Shown here piece after piece: positions 7,613 through 16,405 of a stretch of DNA of 64,000 nt. The notes under the pieces were generated by a model that worked only from the letters and a program-made list of their open reading frames with translations, was not told where the DNA came from and ran no database searches. Made by a program: the position numbers and the translations under genes. How positions within the stretch are numbered: the first letter of the stretch is position 1; every line of letters begins with the position of its first letter. Source of the DNA: Brucella pseudintermedia (GTDB lineage Bacteria > Pseudomonadota > Alphaproteobacteria > Rhizobiales > Rhizobiaceae); the NCBI RefSeq assembly GCF_008932435.1, contig NZ_WBWE01000003.1, positions 1-64,000 of the forward strand. Reading direction: 5' to 3'.

Positions 7613-7723
7613 TTGGCCAGAATATCTGTCTTCTATGGTTAACAGAGCGTGAAACCGCGCTTGTCTGGCCGCCTGAAACGGCTTAGCGATTTAAATATCG
7701 CGTTTGCAGATGGAGGAAGAATT

Positions 7724-8251
7724 ATGCCGATCTATGCTTATAACGGTCACAGGCCGCAATTCACGGACCGCAGCAGCAACTGGATCGCGCCCGATGCGAC
7801 CCTGATCGGCAAGATCATTGTGGGTGAGAATGCCGGTTTCTGGTTCGGTGTTGTTTTGCGGGGCGATAACGAGCCGATCACCATTGGCGACGACACCAAT
7901 GTTCAGGAACACACCATAATGCATACCGATATCGGCTTTCCGCTCACGGTGGGGAAGGGCTGCACCATCGGGCATCGGGCCATTCTTCATGGTTGCACCG
8001 TGGGCGAGAATACCTTGATCGGCATGGGCGCGATCATTCTCAATGGCGCGAAGATCGGAAAGAACTGCCTGATCGGGGCAGGGGCTCTTGTGACCGAGGG
8101 CAAGGTAATACCGGATAATTCGTTGGTGGTCGGTTCTCCTGCGAGAGTTCTCCGGGAACTGGATGAGGCAGCGGTCGAAAAACTCAAACTATCGGCAGAG
8201 CATTATGTCGAGAAGGCGCGGTCCTTCATGCGCGGCCTGGAGCCTGCCTGA
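7724..8251 (+). CDS. Gamma-class carbonic anhydrase-like hexapeptide protein
   Basis: The 175-residue protein is a left-handed beta-helix of hexapeptide repeats. The probable zinc ligands are His67, His84 and His89 (MHTDIG, GHRAILHG), and the gamma-carbonic-anhydrase residues Arg46, Asp48 and Gln61 are present (VVLRGDNE, VQEHT). Members of this YrdA/PaaY-like group either hydrate CO2 or are poorly active homologues. The start at 7724 is set by GGAGGAAG 5 bases upstream. A bidirectional terminator separates it from the convergent protease gene. Confidence 0.9.
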   Translation: MPIYAYNGHRPQFTDRSSNWIAPDATLIGKIIVGENAGFWFGVVLRGDNEPITIGDDTNVQEHTIMHTDIGFPLTVGKGCTIGHRAILHGCTVGENTLIGMGAIILNGAKIGKNCLIGAGALVTEGKVIPDNSLVVGSPARVLRELDEAAVEKLKLSAEHYVEKARSFMRGLEPA

Positions 8252-8256
8252 AATGA

Positions 8257-8296
8257 AAAGGACGGGGGCCAGAGGGAGGCTGGCGACCCGTCCTTT
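8257..8296. terminator. Bidirectional terminator between convergent genes
   Basis: AAAGGACGGG (8257-8266) pairs with CCCGTCCTTT (8287-8296). It serves the carbonic-anhydrase-like gene on the plus strand and the protease-like gene on the minus strand. Confidence 0.7.
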
Positions 8297-8312
8297 CCAT
8301 TTGGCTTTTTGA

Positions 8313-8921
8313 TCAGTTCTTGATGCTGCCGACGAGAAGTTCGCGGTCGCTCTTGATCGAGACCCAGCTGCCGGTGTTCGTGGTCGACTGGCGCTTGAGA
8401 TAGGTATAGTCCGTCTTGTTCCAGGCAAGGACGCGGGTGTCGAGATTGTCGAGAATGAAATCGCCACGGTCGGTGCGGACAGTCAGAACCGCATGGCCTT
8501 CGCCATTCGGCTGGCGGACAACCGTGAAAAGCAGCGTGTTTGCCGGGATGCCGAGCGCCATCAGCTCGCGACGCTTCAAAAGCATATAGTCGTCGCAATC
8601 GCCGACCGTCGTCGGATATTCCCAATATTCCTCGCGGCCCCAGGCTTCCATGTCGGTCATCGGCGCGATCTTTTCATTGACGCTCGCATTGACCGTGATG
8701 ATCTGCTTCCAGATTTCCGGGGTCAGCTTCAGCATGTTGCTGTTGCGGCTGGTGATGTTGCACTCGGACTTGTAGCGTTCGCAGAATTCATAATGGCCGA
8801 TCGGCTGCGAGGTGCGCTCGCCGGTGGTCATCCATGGGGAATTGGAAGCGGGGCTCGCGGCCTCTGCGAGTGCGATTCCGAGCAGCATCAGGATGGCTGC
8901 GATAATGGTCTGCTTCGTCAT
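8313..8921 (-). CDS. Exported transglutaminase-like cysteine protease (BTLCP family)
   Basis: The 202-residue product starts with a signal peptide (about residues 1-22, ending ALAEAAS). It carries the transglutaminase-fold triad seen in bacterial transglutaminase-like cysteine proteinases: Cys109 in GDCDDY, His143 in EGHAVLTV and Asp158 in FILDNLDTR. LapG, a relative, cleaves a surface adhesin under cyclic-di-GMP control, but this protein may act on another periplasmic substrate. The ATG at 8921 follows GGGAGA and is preferred over a longer upstream frame that lacks a signal peptide. A PilZ gene lies just upstream on the same strand. Confidence 0.88.
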   Translation of the reverse strand: MTKQTIIAAILMLLGIALAEAASPASNSPWMTTGERTSQPIGHYEFCERYKSECNITSRNSNMLKLTPEIWKQIITVNASVNEKIAPMTDMEAWGREEYWEYPTTVGDCDDYMLLKRRELMALGIPANTLLFTVVRQPNGEGHAVLTVRTDRGDFILDNLDTRVLAWNKTDYTYLKRQSTTNTGSWVSIKSDRELLVGSIKN

Positions 8922-9158
8922 TCTTTGTCTCCCTGTTGGGGACCAAGATGACTTAGACAATTTGAAGGCACGCAAATTTACGCGCGAAAATGCGAGTCAA
9001 ATTCGATTAAAAGTGCAAATAACGCTGAAACTTTTTGTCAACGAACGGACAAATTCAGGGCAAATCGGGCCGATTCTGTGGCTTTTTTGTGATTTTGGTC
9101 TTTTCGCGGTTTGCCATTCCGTAACCTTGACGCGCGTTCATCTTTCCGAAGGATGCTT

Positions 9159-9764
9159 TCAGCCGAAAAGATTGTCCAGTGTCGTGCTGGTCTGGATGGT
9201 GGCGAATTCGATTGCGAAACCACCCTGGAAATGGCGGACGACAATTCCCCGGATCGGCCCGAGCATGACGCCGCTCTTGATCGGGGGCTTGAATTCGCTT
9301 TCGATTGCCGCGCCGGAAAGCGAAAGGTCGGCGATGCGGCACAGCCTTTGCGTACCATCGGCAAAGGTAACGTTCTGCCGGTTCTTGTGCGGAACGACAC
9401 GTTCATGACGGCGGTCTTCGGGCAGGGCGAGCTCGTGCTTGTTGGCAAGCCAGGTCAGCTGTGCAGAAAGCTTGTCTTTCTTCTGTTCGGACGTTGCCAG
9501 AAGAATATGGAAGCCCTCGGACGTGACCTCGTGGGCGATTCCTTCGATCCGCCCTACATGGTCTATATAGGCAATGATCCGTTCGCCGTTGCGCGGCGTT
9601 GCTATGCCGCTCATCAGGGCTGTGCCCGGCGACATGCGCTTGATGACGCAAGGAAATTCGCTGCGATCTTCCAGCATGTAACGACCGTTGAGATCGACAT
9701 TCACGGTGTTGAAGTTTTCCTGCCGCACATTGCTCGCAGTGGTGGCCGCAGCAAATTTGTTCAT
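9159..9764 (-). CDS. PilZ-domain protein (two PilZ-like modules)
   Basis: The 201-residue cytoplasmic protein has a C-terminal PilZ domain with the cyclic-di-GMP signature: RRHER (118-122) and DLSLSGAAI (146-154). The N-terminal half (about 28-105, beginning GRYMLEDRSEF) looks like a second, degenerate PilZ fold. It probably senses cyclic-di-GMP to modulate envelope or motility functions. ATG 9764 is chosen because the protein aligns from there; upstream codons in frame look non-coding. It sits 89 bases downstream of the PAS_5 gene on the same strand, so both may answer to the CtrA box upstream of that gene. Confidence 0.87.
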   Translation of the reverse strand: MNKFAAATTASNVRQENFNTVNVDLNGRYMLEDRSEFPCVIKRMSPGTALMSGIATPRNGERIIAYIDHVGRIEGIAHEVTSEGFHILLATSEQKKDKLSAQLTWLANKHELALPEDRRHERVVPHKNRQNVTFADGTQRLCRIADLSLSGAAIESEFKPPIKSGVMLGPIRGIVVRHFQGGFAIEFATIQTSTTLDNLFG

Positions 9765-9853
9765 CAAAGCCGATCCGTTCCGAATTTTGTCCGCCTCGCT
9801 GCCGGGCACATTACAACACGGGCTTATAAAGAGAAATCGCGATTGCGGCCGCT

Positions 9854-10495
9854 TCAGGCCTTGCCACCCTTGATGACACGCAATTTCGGCGCGGCCTGCG
9901 GCTCTGTCAGGCGAATATCTGACCACTGCCGGCCTGTTCGAGGTGCGTTTACGGTTACGGCTGCCGATCGCCGCACGGCGTCCGCGAGAATCAGATCCGG
10001 CGCTACCGGCTCGATTTCGTTCAAATGGCCGAGCACAATGGGATCGGCCCCAACCCACGTCACCGAATCAAGCACAGCGATGCTGCCGAGAATGCTGATC
10101 TGCCCGTCGGTCGCTTCAAGCGGGGCGAGGAACATTTCCAGCCCGAGGCTGCGTCCCGACATGCTGATTCCCGCGTATGAAACGAGGGCGGGAATCGCGA
10201 GGCCGCTGACGTTTTGCGAGGTTTCGCGAAGTGCCGCACGGTCGCGTTCGGACCAGAGTGAGAGGAACCGCGTGTTCTTCAATTCACGTCCGAAAAGGGT
10301 GCAGACCCGGGTGCCAGCCAGACGGAACGACAGATCGCCGTGCTGTTCAGCTTCCAGGAAGAAGAGATCGGACAGATGACGCCCGAGCTTGCGCGGCTCG
10401 ATCCGTTCACGCGCCGGCGCGCAAAAGGTGCCGCGTTCCGTGCGGGCCAGTCGCTGCCATTCGCTGAAAATCGCGATCGTACTGCGGTGTTTCAT
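9854..10495 (-). CDS. PAS domain protein of the PAS_5 type
   Basis: The 213-residue protein shows the alphaproteobacterial PAS_5 pattern: an N-terminal SEWQRLARTERGTFCAPAR, then LGRHLSDLFFLEAE, SFRLAGTRVCTLFGREL and SLWSERDR. It ends in a basic tail (LRVIKGGKA). PAS_5 proteins are single-domain sensors with no output module and mostly unknown function. The ATG at 10495 resembles family N-termini. A GTG at 10522 has a GGAG upstream and would add 9 residues. A CtrA-type box lies about 55 bases upstream. Confidence 0.82.
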   Translation of the reverse strand: MKHRSTIAIFSEWQRLARTERGTFCAPARERIEPRKLGRHLSDLFFLEAEQHGDLSFRLAGTRVCTLFGRELKNTRFLSLWSERDRAALRETSQNVSGLAIPALVSYAGISMSGRSLGLEMFLAPLEATDGQISILGSIAVLDSVTWVGADPIVLGHLNEIEPVAPDLILADAVRRSAAVTVNAPRTGRQWSDIRLTEPQAAPKLRVIKGGKA

Positions 10496-10550
10496 CTTGC
10501 GCCGTTGATTTGTTCGTTGCACGCGGAGACCGGCTCCGCTGGTGAACGCA

Positions 10551-10566
10551 TTAAAATAGTATTAAC
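10551..10566. promoter_or_regulatory. Full CtrA-type binding site
   Basis: TTAA, seven bases, then TTAAC (10551-10566) matches the CtrA consensus TTAA-N7-TTAAC exactly. Further TTAAC half-sites occur at 10582-10586 and 10620-10624. The box lies upstream of the minus-strand PAS_5 gene. Confidence 0.7.
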
Positions 10567-10748
10567 GGCGAGGATGCCAGTTTAACCCTTTGTTCATCCA
10601 CCGGGCTTGTGCGTTAAGGTTAACAAGAAGTAATGGTTGCGCGGCACTGAAAGAGGCGCTTTGATAAGCCATCAGACGAAGCCTTTGACTTGGTTGAGGT
10701 TTTCTGAGCTCCAGATTTGAATTTCGCGAATGATATCTGTTCGCGTCA

Positions 10749-10784
10749 GGGCCGGTCGGGAACCTCCGTCGGCCTTTATTTTTA
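10749..10784 (+). terminator. Intrinsic terminator with no upstream gene
   Basis: GGCCG (10750-10754) and CGG (10757-10759) pair with CCG (10766-10768) and CGGCC (10770-10774), followed by TTTATTTTT. No plus-strand gene precedes it within the spacer, so it would end a small RNA or act as an attenuator in the rhomboid leader. Confidence 0.6.
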
Positions 10785-10875
10785 ACAGATTCTGGCCTAT
10801 CTAGATGCTTACGCGCGGCGCAAACGCCAGATCGGGCCAGTTGCGGCGCTTCGCATCAATAGAAAGCAGCAGTTC

Positions 10876-11616
10876 ATGAGCGTCCCCCAGCCGGAAATGA
10901 ACGGCAGTAACCGCCCGACAGGCGGCAGCGAGCCGATCTTCAACATCCCCGGCGTCGTTCTAGCGCTGATTGGCCTGTCCGTTGCGGTCTATGTCTATGA
11001 GAATTATCTCATCAGCGAGCAGCAGAACTATGCGTTCATGCTGAACTTCGCGCTCATTCCAGCGCGTTTCTCACTGGCAGGCGGCTTTGCGGACCCGACC
11101 GCGCTTTTTACGCTCATCAGCTATTCCTTCATGCATGGCGGCATTGCACACATTGTCGTCAACATGATCTGGCTGGCTGCCTTCGGTTCTCCGCTTGCGG
11201 GCCGTATCGGTACGGGGCGGATGATTGTCTTCTGGATATTCACCTCGGTAATCGCCGGTTTGACCCATTATGCGATCTATCCGGACAGCATCTCACCGCT
11301 GGTGGGTGCTTCGGGAGCGATCTCGGGCATGATGGGTGCCGCGGCTCGCTATGGTTTCCGGCGCATCGGCCATGGACGCCGATCGGAATTTGCAGGCCCC
11401 GTGCTTCCGGTGGGGCTCACCCTGACGCTGAAGCCCGTCCTGACCTTTGTCGGTGTCTGGTTCCTGATCAATATCATTACCGGTCTTTACTCGACTGGCG
11501 GCGCCGATTTTTCCAGCATTGCCTGGGAAGCACATATAGGCGGCTTCATCGCCGGCTTTTTCGGCATTTCTCTGATGGATCGTCCGCGCAGTTATGACGC
11601 CGTGCTGAAGCGATAG
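10876..11616 (+). CDS. Rhomboid family intramembrane serine protease
   Basis: The 246-residue integral membrane protein has the rhomboid catalytic dyad: Ser146 in GASGAISG and His220 in EAHIGGF. The conserved helix-2 HIVVNMIWL contributes Asn96 and His92. Six or more transmembrane segments are evident. Rhomboids cleave single-pass membrane proteins within the bilayer; the substrate here is unknown. The N-terminal cytoplasmic segment of about 20 residues is short. The ATG follows AAAGCAGCAG without a strong ribosome site. The next gene begins about 145 bases downstream. Confidence 0.92.
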   Translation: MSVPQPEMNGSNRPTGGSEPIFNIPGVVLALIGLSVAVYVYENYLISEQQNYAFMLNFALIPARFSLAGGFADPTALFTLISYSFMHGGIAHIVVNMIWLAAFGSPLAGRIGTGRMIVFWIFTSVIAGLTHYAIYPDSISPLVGASGAISGMMGAAARYGFRRIGHGRRSEFAGPVLPVGLTLTLKPVLTFVGVWFLINIITGLYSTGGADFSSIAWEAHIGGFIAGFFGISLMDRPRSYDAVLKR

Positions 11617-11761
11617 ATTCCCGTATCCCCATTTGATGCCACTTGCCAATCTGACATTCGAAGCGCACCATCATGGAACGTGGTGGGAGGAGCTGCGTTC
11701 TGCTTCATACGGCGCGGGAGCGCCCGAAGCAGCGAGTGCTAAATCTTGGAGGGACTTTGGC

Positions 11762-12193
11762 ATGACCGTAAGATCGATTCTCGAGACAAAGGGCAGGGAT
11801 GTGGTGGTTATCGCACCTGCTGATACCCTATCCCACGCTGTCGCCATGCTGAATAAATACAAGATCGGCGCGTTGGTGGTATGCGACGAGGCCGGTCGAA
11901 TCAAGGGCATCCTGTCCGAACGCGATGTCGTGCGCGCTGTTGCTGCGCAGGAGACCAAGGCCATGAGCATGCCGGTCGCCGAAGTCATGACCGCCAAGGT
12001 GCAGGTCTGCCGCGAACATCATACGATCAATCAGGTCATGGAAGTAATGACGCGAAGCCGATTCCGCCATATGCCGGTGGAAGAAGGCGGCAAGCTGGTG
12101 GGGATCGTTTCAATCGGCGACGTCGTGAAGCGGCGTATCGAGGATGTCGAACGCGAGGCGGAAGATATCCGCACCTATATCGCCACTGCATAG
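11762..12193 (+). CDS. CBS-domain pair protein
   Basis: The 143-residue protein consists of two CBS domains, an adenosyl-ligand-binding Bateman module, with no attached enzyme. The first covers about 5-65 (VVVIAPADTLSHAVAML, IKGILSERDVVRAV) and the second 75-135 (SRFRHMPVEEGGKLVGIVS, GDVVKRRIED). Stand-alone pairs of this length are common in Alphaproteobacteria, with ligand and partner usually unknown. ATG 11762 is preferred because GGAGGGA lies 7-13 bases upstream. Confidence 0.9.
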   Translation: MTVRSILETKGRDVVVIAPADTLSHAVAMLNKYKIGALVVCDEAGRIKGILSERDVVRAVAAQETKAMSMPVAEVMTAKVQVCREHHTINQVMEVMTRSRFRHMPVEEGGKLVGIVSIGDVVKRRIEDVEREAEDIRTYIATA

Positions 12194-12245
12194 ATGCGCT
12201 TTTATCTCCCGGTGGGAAACCAACCGGGAGAGGCTCCCTGTCGAA

Positions 12246-13106
12246 TCAACGCGCGCGCAGATATCGCTCCGCAGCGTAAAGCGAGATCGCAGCCGCATTC
12301 GAGACATTGAGCGACTTGATTTCGCCCGGCATGTCGAGGCGGGCAAGTGCGGTGACCGTTTCGCGTGTCTTCTGACGCAAACCTTTGCCTTCCGCACCGA
12401 GCACCAAAGCGATTCGTGCGCCGGACAAGGTGGCTTCCATCTCCAGCGGCCCTTCCGAATCAAGTCCGATGGTCTGGAATCCGAGGCCATGGAGTTCTTC
12501 GATTGCTTCGGCCAGGTTGCGCACCTCGATATGGGAGATCATTTCAAGGGCACCGGAGGCAGCTTTGGCCAGAACGCCGGTTTCCTGCGGGCTGTGGCGG
12601 CTTGTCGTGATCAGCGCGCCAGCACCGAAGGCGACGGCTGAACGCATGATGGCGCCGACATTGTGCGGGTCCGTCACCTGATCGAGAACGAGAAGCAGGG
12701 GGCTGTCCTTCAACTCGGACAGTTTTCTGGCGCGCAGCGGCTCGGCCTCGATCATGACGCCCTGATGGACCGCTTCCGAACCGGTTTCCTTGTCTATATC
12801 GCGGGGATCGACGATCTCGACCGGGAAGGGGAGAGATTCGGCGTCACCGATTTCCAGCCGTGCGAATCCGTTTCGTGTCGCCAGCATGCGCAATATCTTG
12901 CGCTCGGGGTTTTCCACGGCGGCGCGGACCGTATGCAGCCCATAAAGGCGAACGGTTCCTTCGCTGACGGCGCTTGCCGATATAGAGGCGCGCTGCGGCT
13001 TGCGCTGTGATTTGCCTTCCGCTCCGGCCTTCTGGTCGCGATGCTGGCGGCGCAGGCGCGCATAATGAGAATCTTTGGGTGTGCGAGGTGGATTTTGATC
13101 GGTCAT
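12246..13106 (-). CDS. rlmB: 23S rRNA (guanosine-2'-O-)-methyltransferase, RlmB/TrmH type
   Basis: The 286-residue protein is a SPOUT-class 2'-O-ribose methyltransferase. The basic N-terminal extension (residues 1-50) is followed by the RNA-binding substrate domain (LYGLHTVRAAVENPERKI), then the trefoil-knot catalytic domain with NVGAIMRSA, LVLGAEGKGL and SLNVSNAAAISLY. The family methylates a guanosine in the 23S rRNA peptidyl-transferase region. ATG 13106 gives the typical N-terminus. It is convergent with the CBS gene and lies back-to-back with the tRNA-tuf cluster. Confidence 0.92.
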   Translation of the reverse strand: MTDQNPPRTPKDSHYARLRRQHRDQKAGAEGKSQRKPQRASISASAVSEGTVRLYGLHTVRAAVENPERKILRMLATRNGFARLEIGDAESLPFPVEIVDPRDIDKETGSEAVHQGVMIEAEPLRARKLSELKDSPLLLVLDQVTDPHNVGAIMRSAVAFGAGALITTSRHSPQETGVLAKAASGALEMISHIEVRNLAEAIEELHGLGFQTIGLDSEGPLEMEATLSGARIALVLGAEGKGLRQKTRETVTALARLDMPGEIKSLNVSNAAAISLYAAERYLRAR

Positions 13107-13413
13107 GGCGTGCTTATAGCTCTTTAGCGGTGCGGAAGATAGCGGCCAGCCCTGCAAATGCTATCAGGCTGTTCTGATTGCAGAATAATTTGCAAAAGCC
13201 CGTGAAACCGGGCTTTCTCCCCGCATGAGCGGGCATGAAAAGGCAATGTTTCCACGACGTAGTGAACAGACATGCATTCTTTTCGCTTTTACCCTGTTGA
13301 CAGGGGATAAGCTTATCGTCATAAGGCCCCTCGCGGATCGACGGCTGGCCCAACAGTCAGCCAGAAGCCCCGCGAAAATGCCTAGTCGCTCGACTCTGCT
13401 GATAGTGATATCT
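13107..13413. other. Spacer between rlmB and tRNA-Tyr with hairpins and tRNA promoter
   Basis: This 307-base region carries two adjacent stem-loops: AAAGCCCG (13195-13202) with CGGGCTTT (13209-13216), and CCCGC with GCGGG (about 13220-13233). Closer to the tRNA genes is a strong promoter-like sequence. No gene is supported. Confidence 0.6.
13297..13325 (+). promoter_or_regulatory. Probable promoter of the tRNA-Tyr/tRNA-Gly/tuf cluster
   Basis: TTGACA (13297-13302) is followed after 17 bases by CATAAG (13320-13325) and then by a GC-rich stretch (GGCCCCTCGCGG). A GC-rich discriminator of this kind is typical of growth-rate-controlled stable RNA promoters. Confidence 0.6.
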
Positions 13414-13498
13414 GGAGGGATGCCCGAGTGGTTAAAGGGGACGGACTGTAAATCCGTTGGCTATGCCTACGTTGGTTCAAATCCAACTCCCTCCACCA
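13414..13498 (+). tRNA. tRNA-Tyr (anticodon GTA)
   Basis: Acceptor arm GGAGGGA (13414-13420) pairs with TCCCTCC (13488-13494), and CCA is encoded. The anticodon loop reads ACTGTAAAT. It is a long-variable-arm (class II) tRNA with the T-loop GGTTCAAATCC, consistent with tRNA-Tyr. Confidence 0.95.
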
Positions 13499-13522
13499 CT
13501 GTCGGATCAGAGTTATGAGTGC

Positions 13523-13596
13523 GCGGGTATAGCTCAATGGTAGAGCAGCAGCCTTCCAAGCTGAATACGCGGGTTCGATTCCCGCTACCCGCTCCA
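13523..13596 (+). tRNA. tRNA-Gly (anticodon TCC)
   Basis: Acceptor arm GCGGGTA (13523-13529) pairs with TACCCGC (13586-13592), followed by T and an encoded CCA. The anticodon loop reads CTTCCAA and the T-loop GGTTCGATTCC. It lies 24 bases after tRNA-Tyr and is probably co-transcribed with it. Confidence 0.96.
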
Positions 13597-13735
13597 AATT
13601 TTTCCGAGCGGTCTGGCGTGTAAGGAATCATCGACGGGCGGTTCGCCGTTCCGTTTTGGCATAAATGCTGGCCCGGAAGCCAAGAGGCTTTTGTGCTGGC
13701 GCTTGAGCGGTTCTAGAACAAAGAGAACAACGGCG

Positions 13736-14911
<1,176 letters not shown>

Positions 14912-14918
14912 TGAATTT

Positions 14919-14941
14919 GACTGGCGGTCACGCCGCCAGTC
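14919..14941 (+). terminator. Stem-loop between tuf copy 1 and tRNA-Trp
   Basis: GACTGGCGG (14919-14927) pairs with CCGCCAGTC (14933-14941) around a TCACG loop. No T-run follows, so it may be an RNA processing or partial termination site before the tRNA. Confidence 0.5.
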
Positions 14942-14961
14942 TGGCATTGTGAATGCCGCAT

Positions 14962-15037
14962 AGGGGTATAGCTCAGTTGGTAGAGCGACGGTCTCCAAAA
15001 CCGTAGGTCGCGGGTTCGAACCCTGCTGCCCCTGCCA
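14962..15037 (+). tRNA. tRNA-Trp (anticodon CCA)
   Basis: Acceptor arm AGGGGTA (14962-14968) pairs with TGCCCCT (15027-15033), then G and an encoded CCA. The anticodon loop is CTCCAAA and the T-loop GGTTCGAACCC. It lies in the conserved position before secE. Confidence 0.96.
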
Positions 15038-15043
15038 TTTCAT

Positions 15044-15081
15044 AACGGGTGCTCATGGCTTGACTATGGGCGCCCGTTTTC
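15044..15081 (+). terminator. Terminator after tRNA-Trp
   Basis: AACGGGTGC (15044-15052) pairs with GCGCCCGTT (15070-15078), with one G-U pair, and runs into TTTTCTAT. Confidence 0.6.
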
Positions 15082-15295
15082 TATATGATAGTTTGGGCGG
15101 CAATCTGCCGCCTTGCCTTTTCGATGACGGCGCTGGCTTCGGTCCGGGCGACGTGGTTGAAAATGATAATTCCCTGCAGGATTTGTTGGCCGGGCAGGGG
15201 AGGATTGTCGTCGCACGATTGGATGGTGCGTCGAGCGATGTTCGCAAGGATCGGATCTCCGATAAGCCTGTATGGTATTCTTTTAACCTTTGGGC

Positions 15296-15324
15296 TTGTC
15301 TTTTTCGGGAATCGATTCTATGTA
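15296..15324 (+). promoter_or_regulatory. Probable promoter of secE-nusG
   Basis: TTGTCT (15296-15301), a 17-base spacer, then TATGTA (15319-15324). The predicted transcript would have a leader of about 125 bases. Confidence 0.5.
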
Positions 15325-15456
15325 GCGTCAACAGACACGCGGCGCGTGGGGCTGAATTTTCAGCTTTGCGTGCCGTATACGCGTGACTTCGGGCTTTTGA
15401 TTCGTTTCGACGGGCGAGGGTTTGGAGGTAGCGCCGGATCAATGACAGAGCGGCAG

Positions 15457-15657
15457 ATGGCATCCAAGACGAATCCGATCACCTTTTTTCAGCAGGTTCG
15501 CGCCGAAACGGCGAAGGTGACCTGGCCTACCCGGCGTGAAACGGTCATCTCCACCATTATGGTGGTGATCATGGCGTTTCTGGCTGCTGCGTTCTTTTTT
15601 CTTGCCGACCAGCTTATGGCCTATGGCGTAGAATTTATTCTCGGCCTTGGTCGATAA
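15457..15657 (+). CDS. secE: Preprotein translocase subunit SecE
   Basis: The 66-residue single-span SecE stabilises SecY in the inner-membrane translocon. The family motif VRAETAKVTWPTRRET precedes the transmembrane helix (about residues 30-52), and short one-helix forms like this are usual outside enterics. ATG 15457 is taken as the start, since the family normally begins MASKTNP. An ATG five codons upstream, with a distant GGAGG, is possible. It is followed 22 bases later by nusG, the universal pairing. Confidence 0.93.
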   Translation: MASKTNPITFFQQVRAETAKVTWPTRRETVISTIMVVIMAFLAAAFFFLADQLMAYGVEFILGLGR

Positions 15658-15679
15658 GTTAGGATTGGGGAGTTTCTAG

Positions 15680-16207
15680 ATGACGGCGCGCTGGTACATC
15701 GTTCACGCCTATTCCAATTTCGAAAAGAAGGTCGCCGAGGACATCGAGGCCAAGGCAAAGCAGAAGGGTCTGTCCGAGCTTATCGAGCAGATCGTCGTGC
15801 CGACCGAGAAGATCGTTGAAGTGCGTCGCGGCCGCAAGGTAGACGCAGAGCGCAAGTTCTTTCCGGGCTACGTGCTGGTGCGCGCAACCCTTACGGACGC
15901 CGTGTTCTCGCTGATCAAGAATACCCCGAAAGTCACTGGTTTCCTTGGCGATTCCAAGCCGGTTCCGGTTTCCCAGAAGGAAGTCGACCAGATTCTGAAT
16001 CAGGTTCAGGATGGCGTGGAGCGTCCGAAGACTTCGGTATCCTTCGAGATTGGCGAAAACGTTCGCGTTTCCGATGGTCCGTTTGCTTCGTTCAACGGTA
16101 TCGTTCAGGAAGTCGACGAAGAACGTGCGCGTCTCAAGGTCGAGGTTTCCATCTTCGGGCGCGCAACGCCTGTGGATCTGGAATACGGTCAGGTCGACAA
16201 GCTCTGA
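15680..16207 (+). CDS. nusG: Transcription termination/antitermination factor NusG
   Basis: The 175-residue protein has the NGN domain (RWYIVHAYSNFEKKVAEDI, FFPGYVLVRATL) and the C-terminal KOW domain (NVRVSDGPFASFNGIVQEVD). It binds the RNA polymerase clamp and links it to Rho or ribosomal protein S10. The start ATG follows GGGGAG. It is the second gene of the secE-nusG unit. Confidence 0.97.
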   Translation: MTARWYIVHAYSNFEKKVAEDIEAKAKQKGLSELIEQIVVPTEKIVEVRRGRKVDAERKFFPGYVLVRATLTDAVFSLIKNTPKVTGFLGDSKPVPVSQKEVDQILNQVQDGVERPKTSVSFEIGENVRVSDGPFASFNGIVQEVDEERARLKVEVSIFGRATPVDLEYGQVDKL

Positions 16208-16335
16208 TCGTTTGCCCGTGAAGGGCATTCACTCCGGACGGATCCCGGCTGGAGTGAAAAGGTGGAAGGGAAGGCGGCTTAGCCGGTCGCCGGTCTCCGG
16301 ACCACCGAACTGCCCGCCAGTCGAACTGGCGTCAG

Positions 16336-16384
16336 TCGAGAGCCGGATTTTCCGGCATTAATCGAGAAAGCCGGATTTCCGGCA
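16336..16384 (+). repeat. Tandem imperfect 22-bp repeat with hairpins before rplK
   Basis: Two copies of a TCGAGA-GCCGGATTTCCGGCA unit (16336-16357 and 16362-16384) each contain a GCCGGA/TCCGGC inverted repeat. They fill the leader immediately upstream of rplK, in the 198-base nusG-rplK spacer. They could be part of the L1 or L11 control region. Confidence 0.55.
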
Positions 16385-16405
16385 AAGTAAAAAAGGCAGA
16401 AAGCA

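Larger units (their letters stand above)
10496..10875. other. Intergenic region between divergent PAS_5 and rhomboid genes
   Basis: This 380-base stretch contains the CtrA-type box near the PAS_5 side and an intrinsic terminator facing the rhomboid gene at 10749-10784. No coding frame with a ribosome site was found. The stretch 10625-10748 could be the body of a small RNA or a leader. Confidence 0.6.
15038..15456. other. Spacer upstream of secE
   Basis: This stretch of about 420 bases holds the tRNA-Trp terminator and a promoter-like sequence at 15296-15324. Open frames crossing it have no ribosome sites or recognisable products and are not called. Confidence 0.55.

Noticed and set aside
15060-15386. 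A 108-codon frame between tRNA-Trp and secE
   Set aside because: It starts inside the tRNA-Trp terminator, crosses the predicted secE promoter, has no ribosome site and resembles nothing known.
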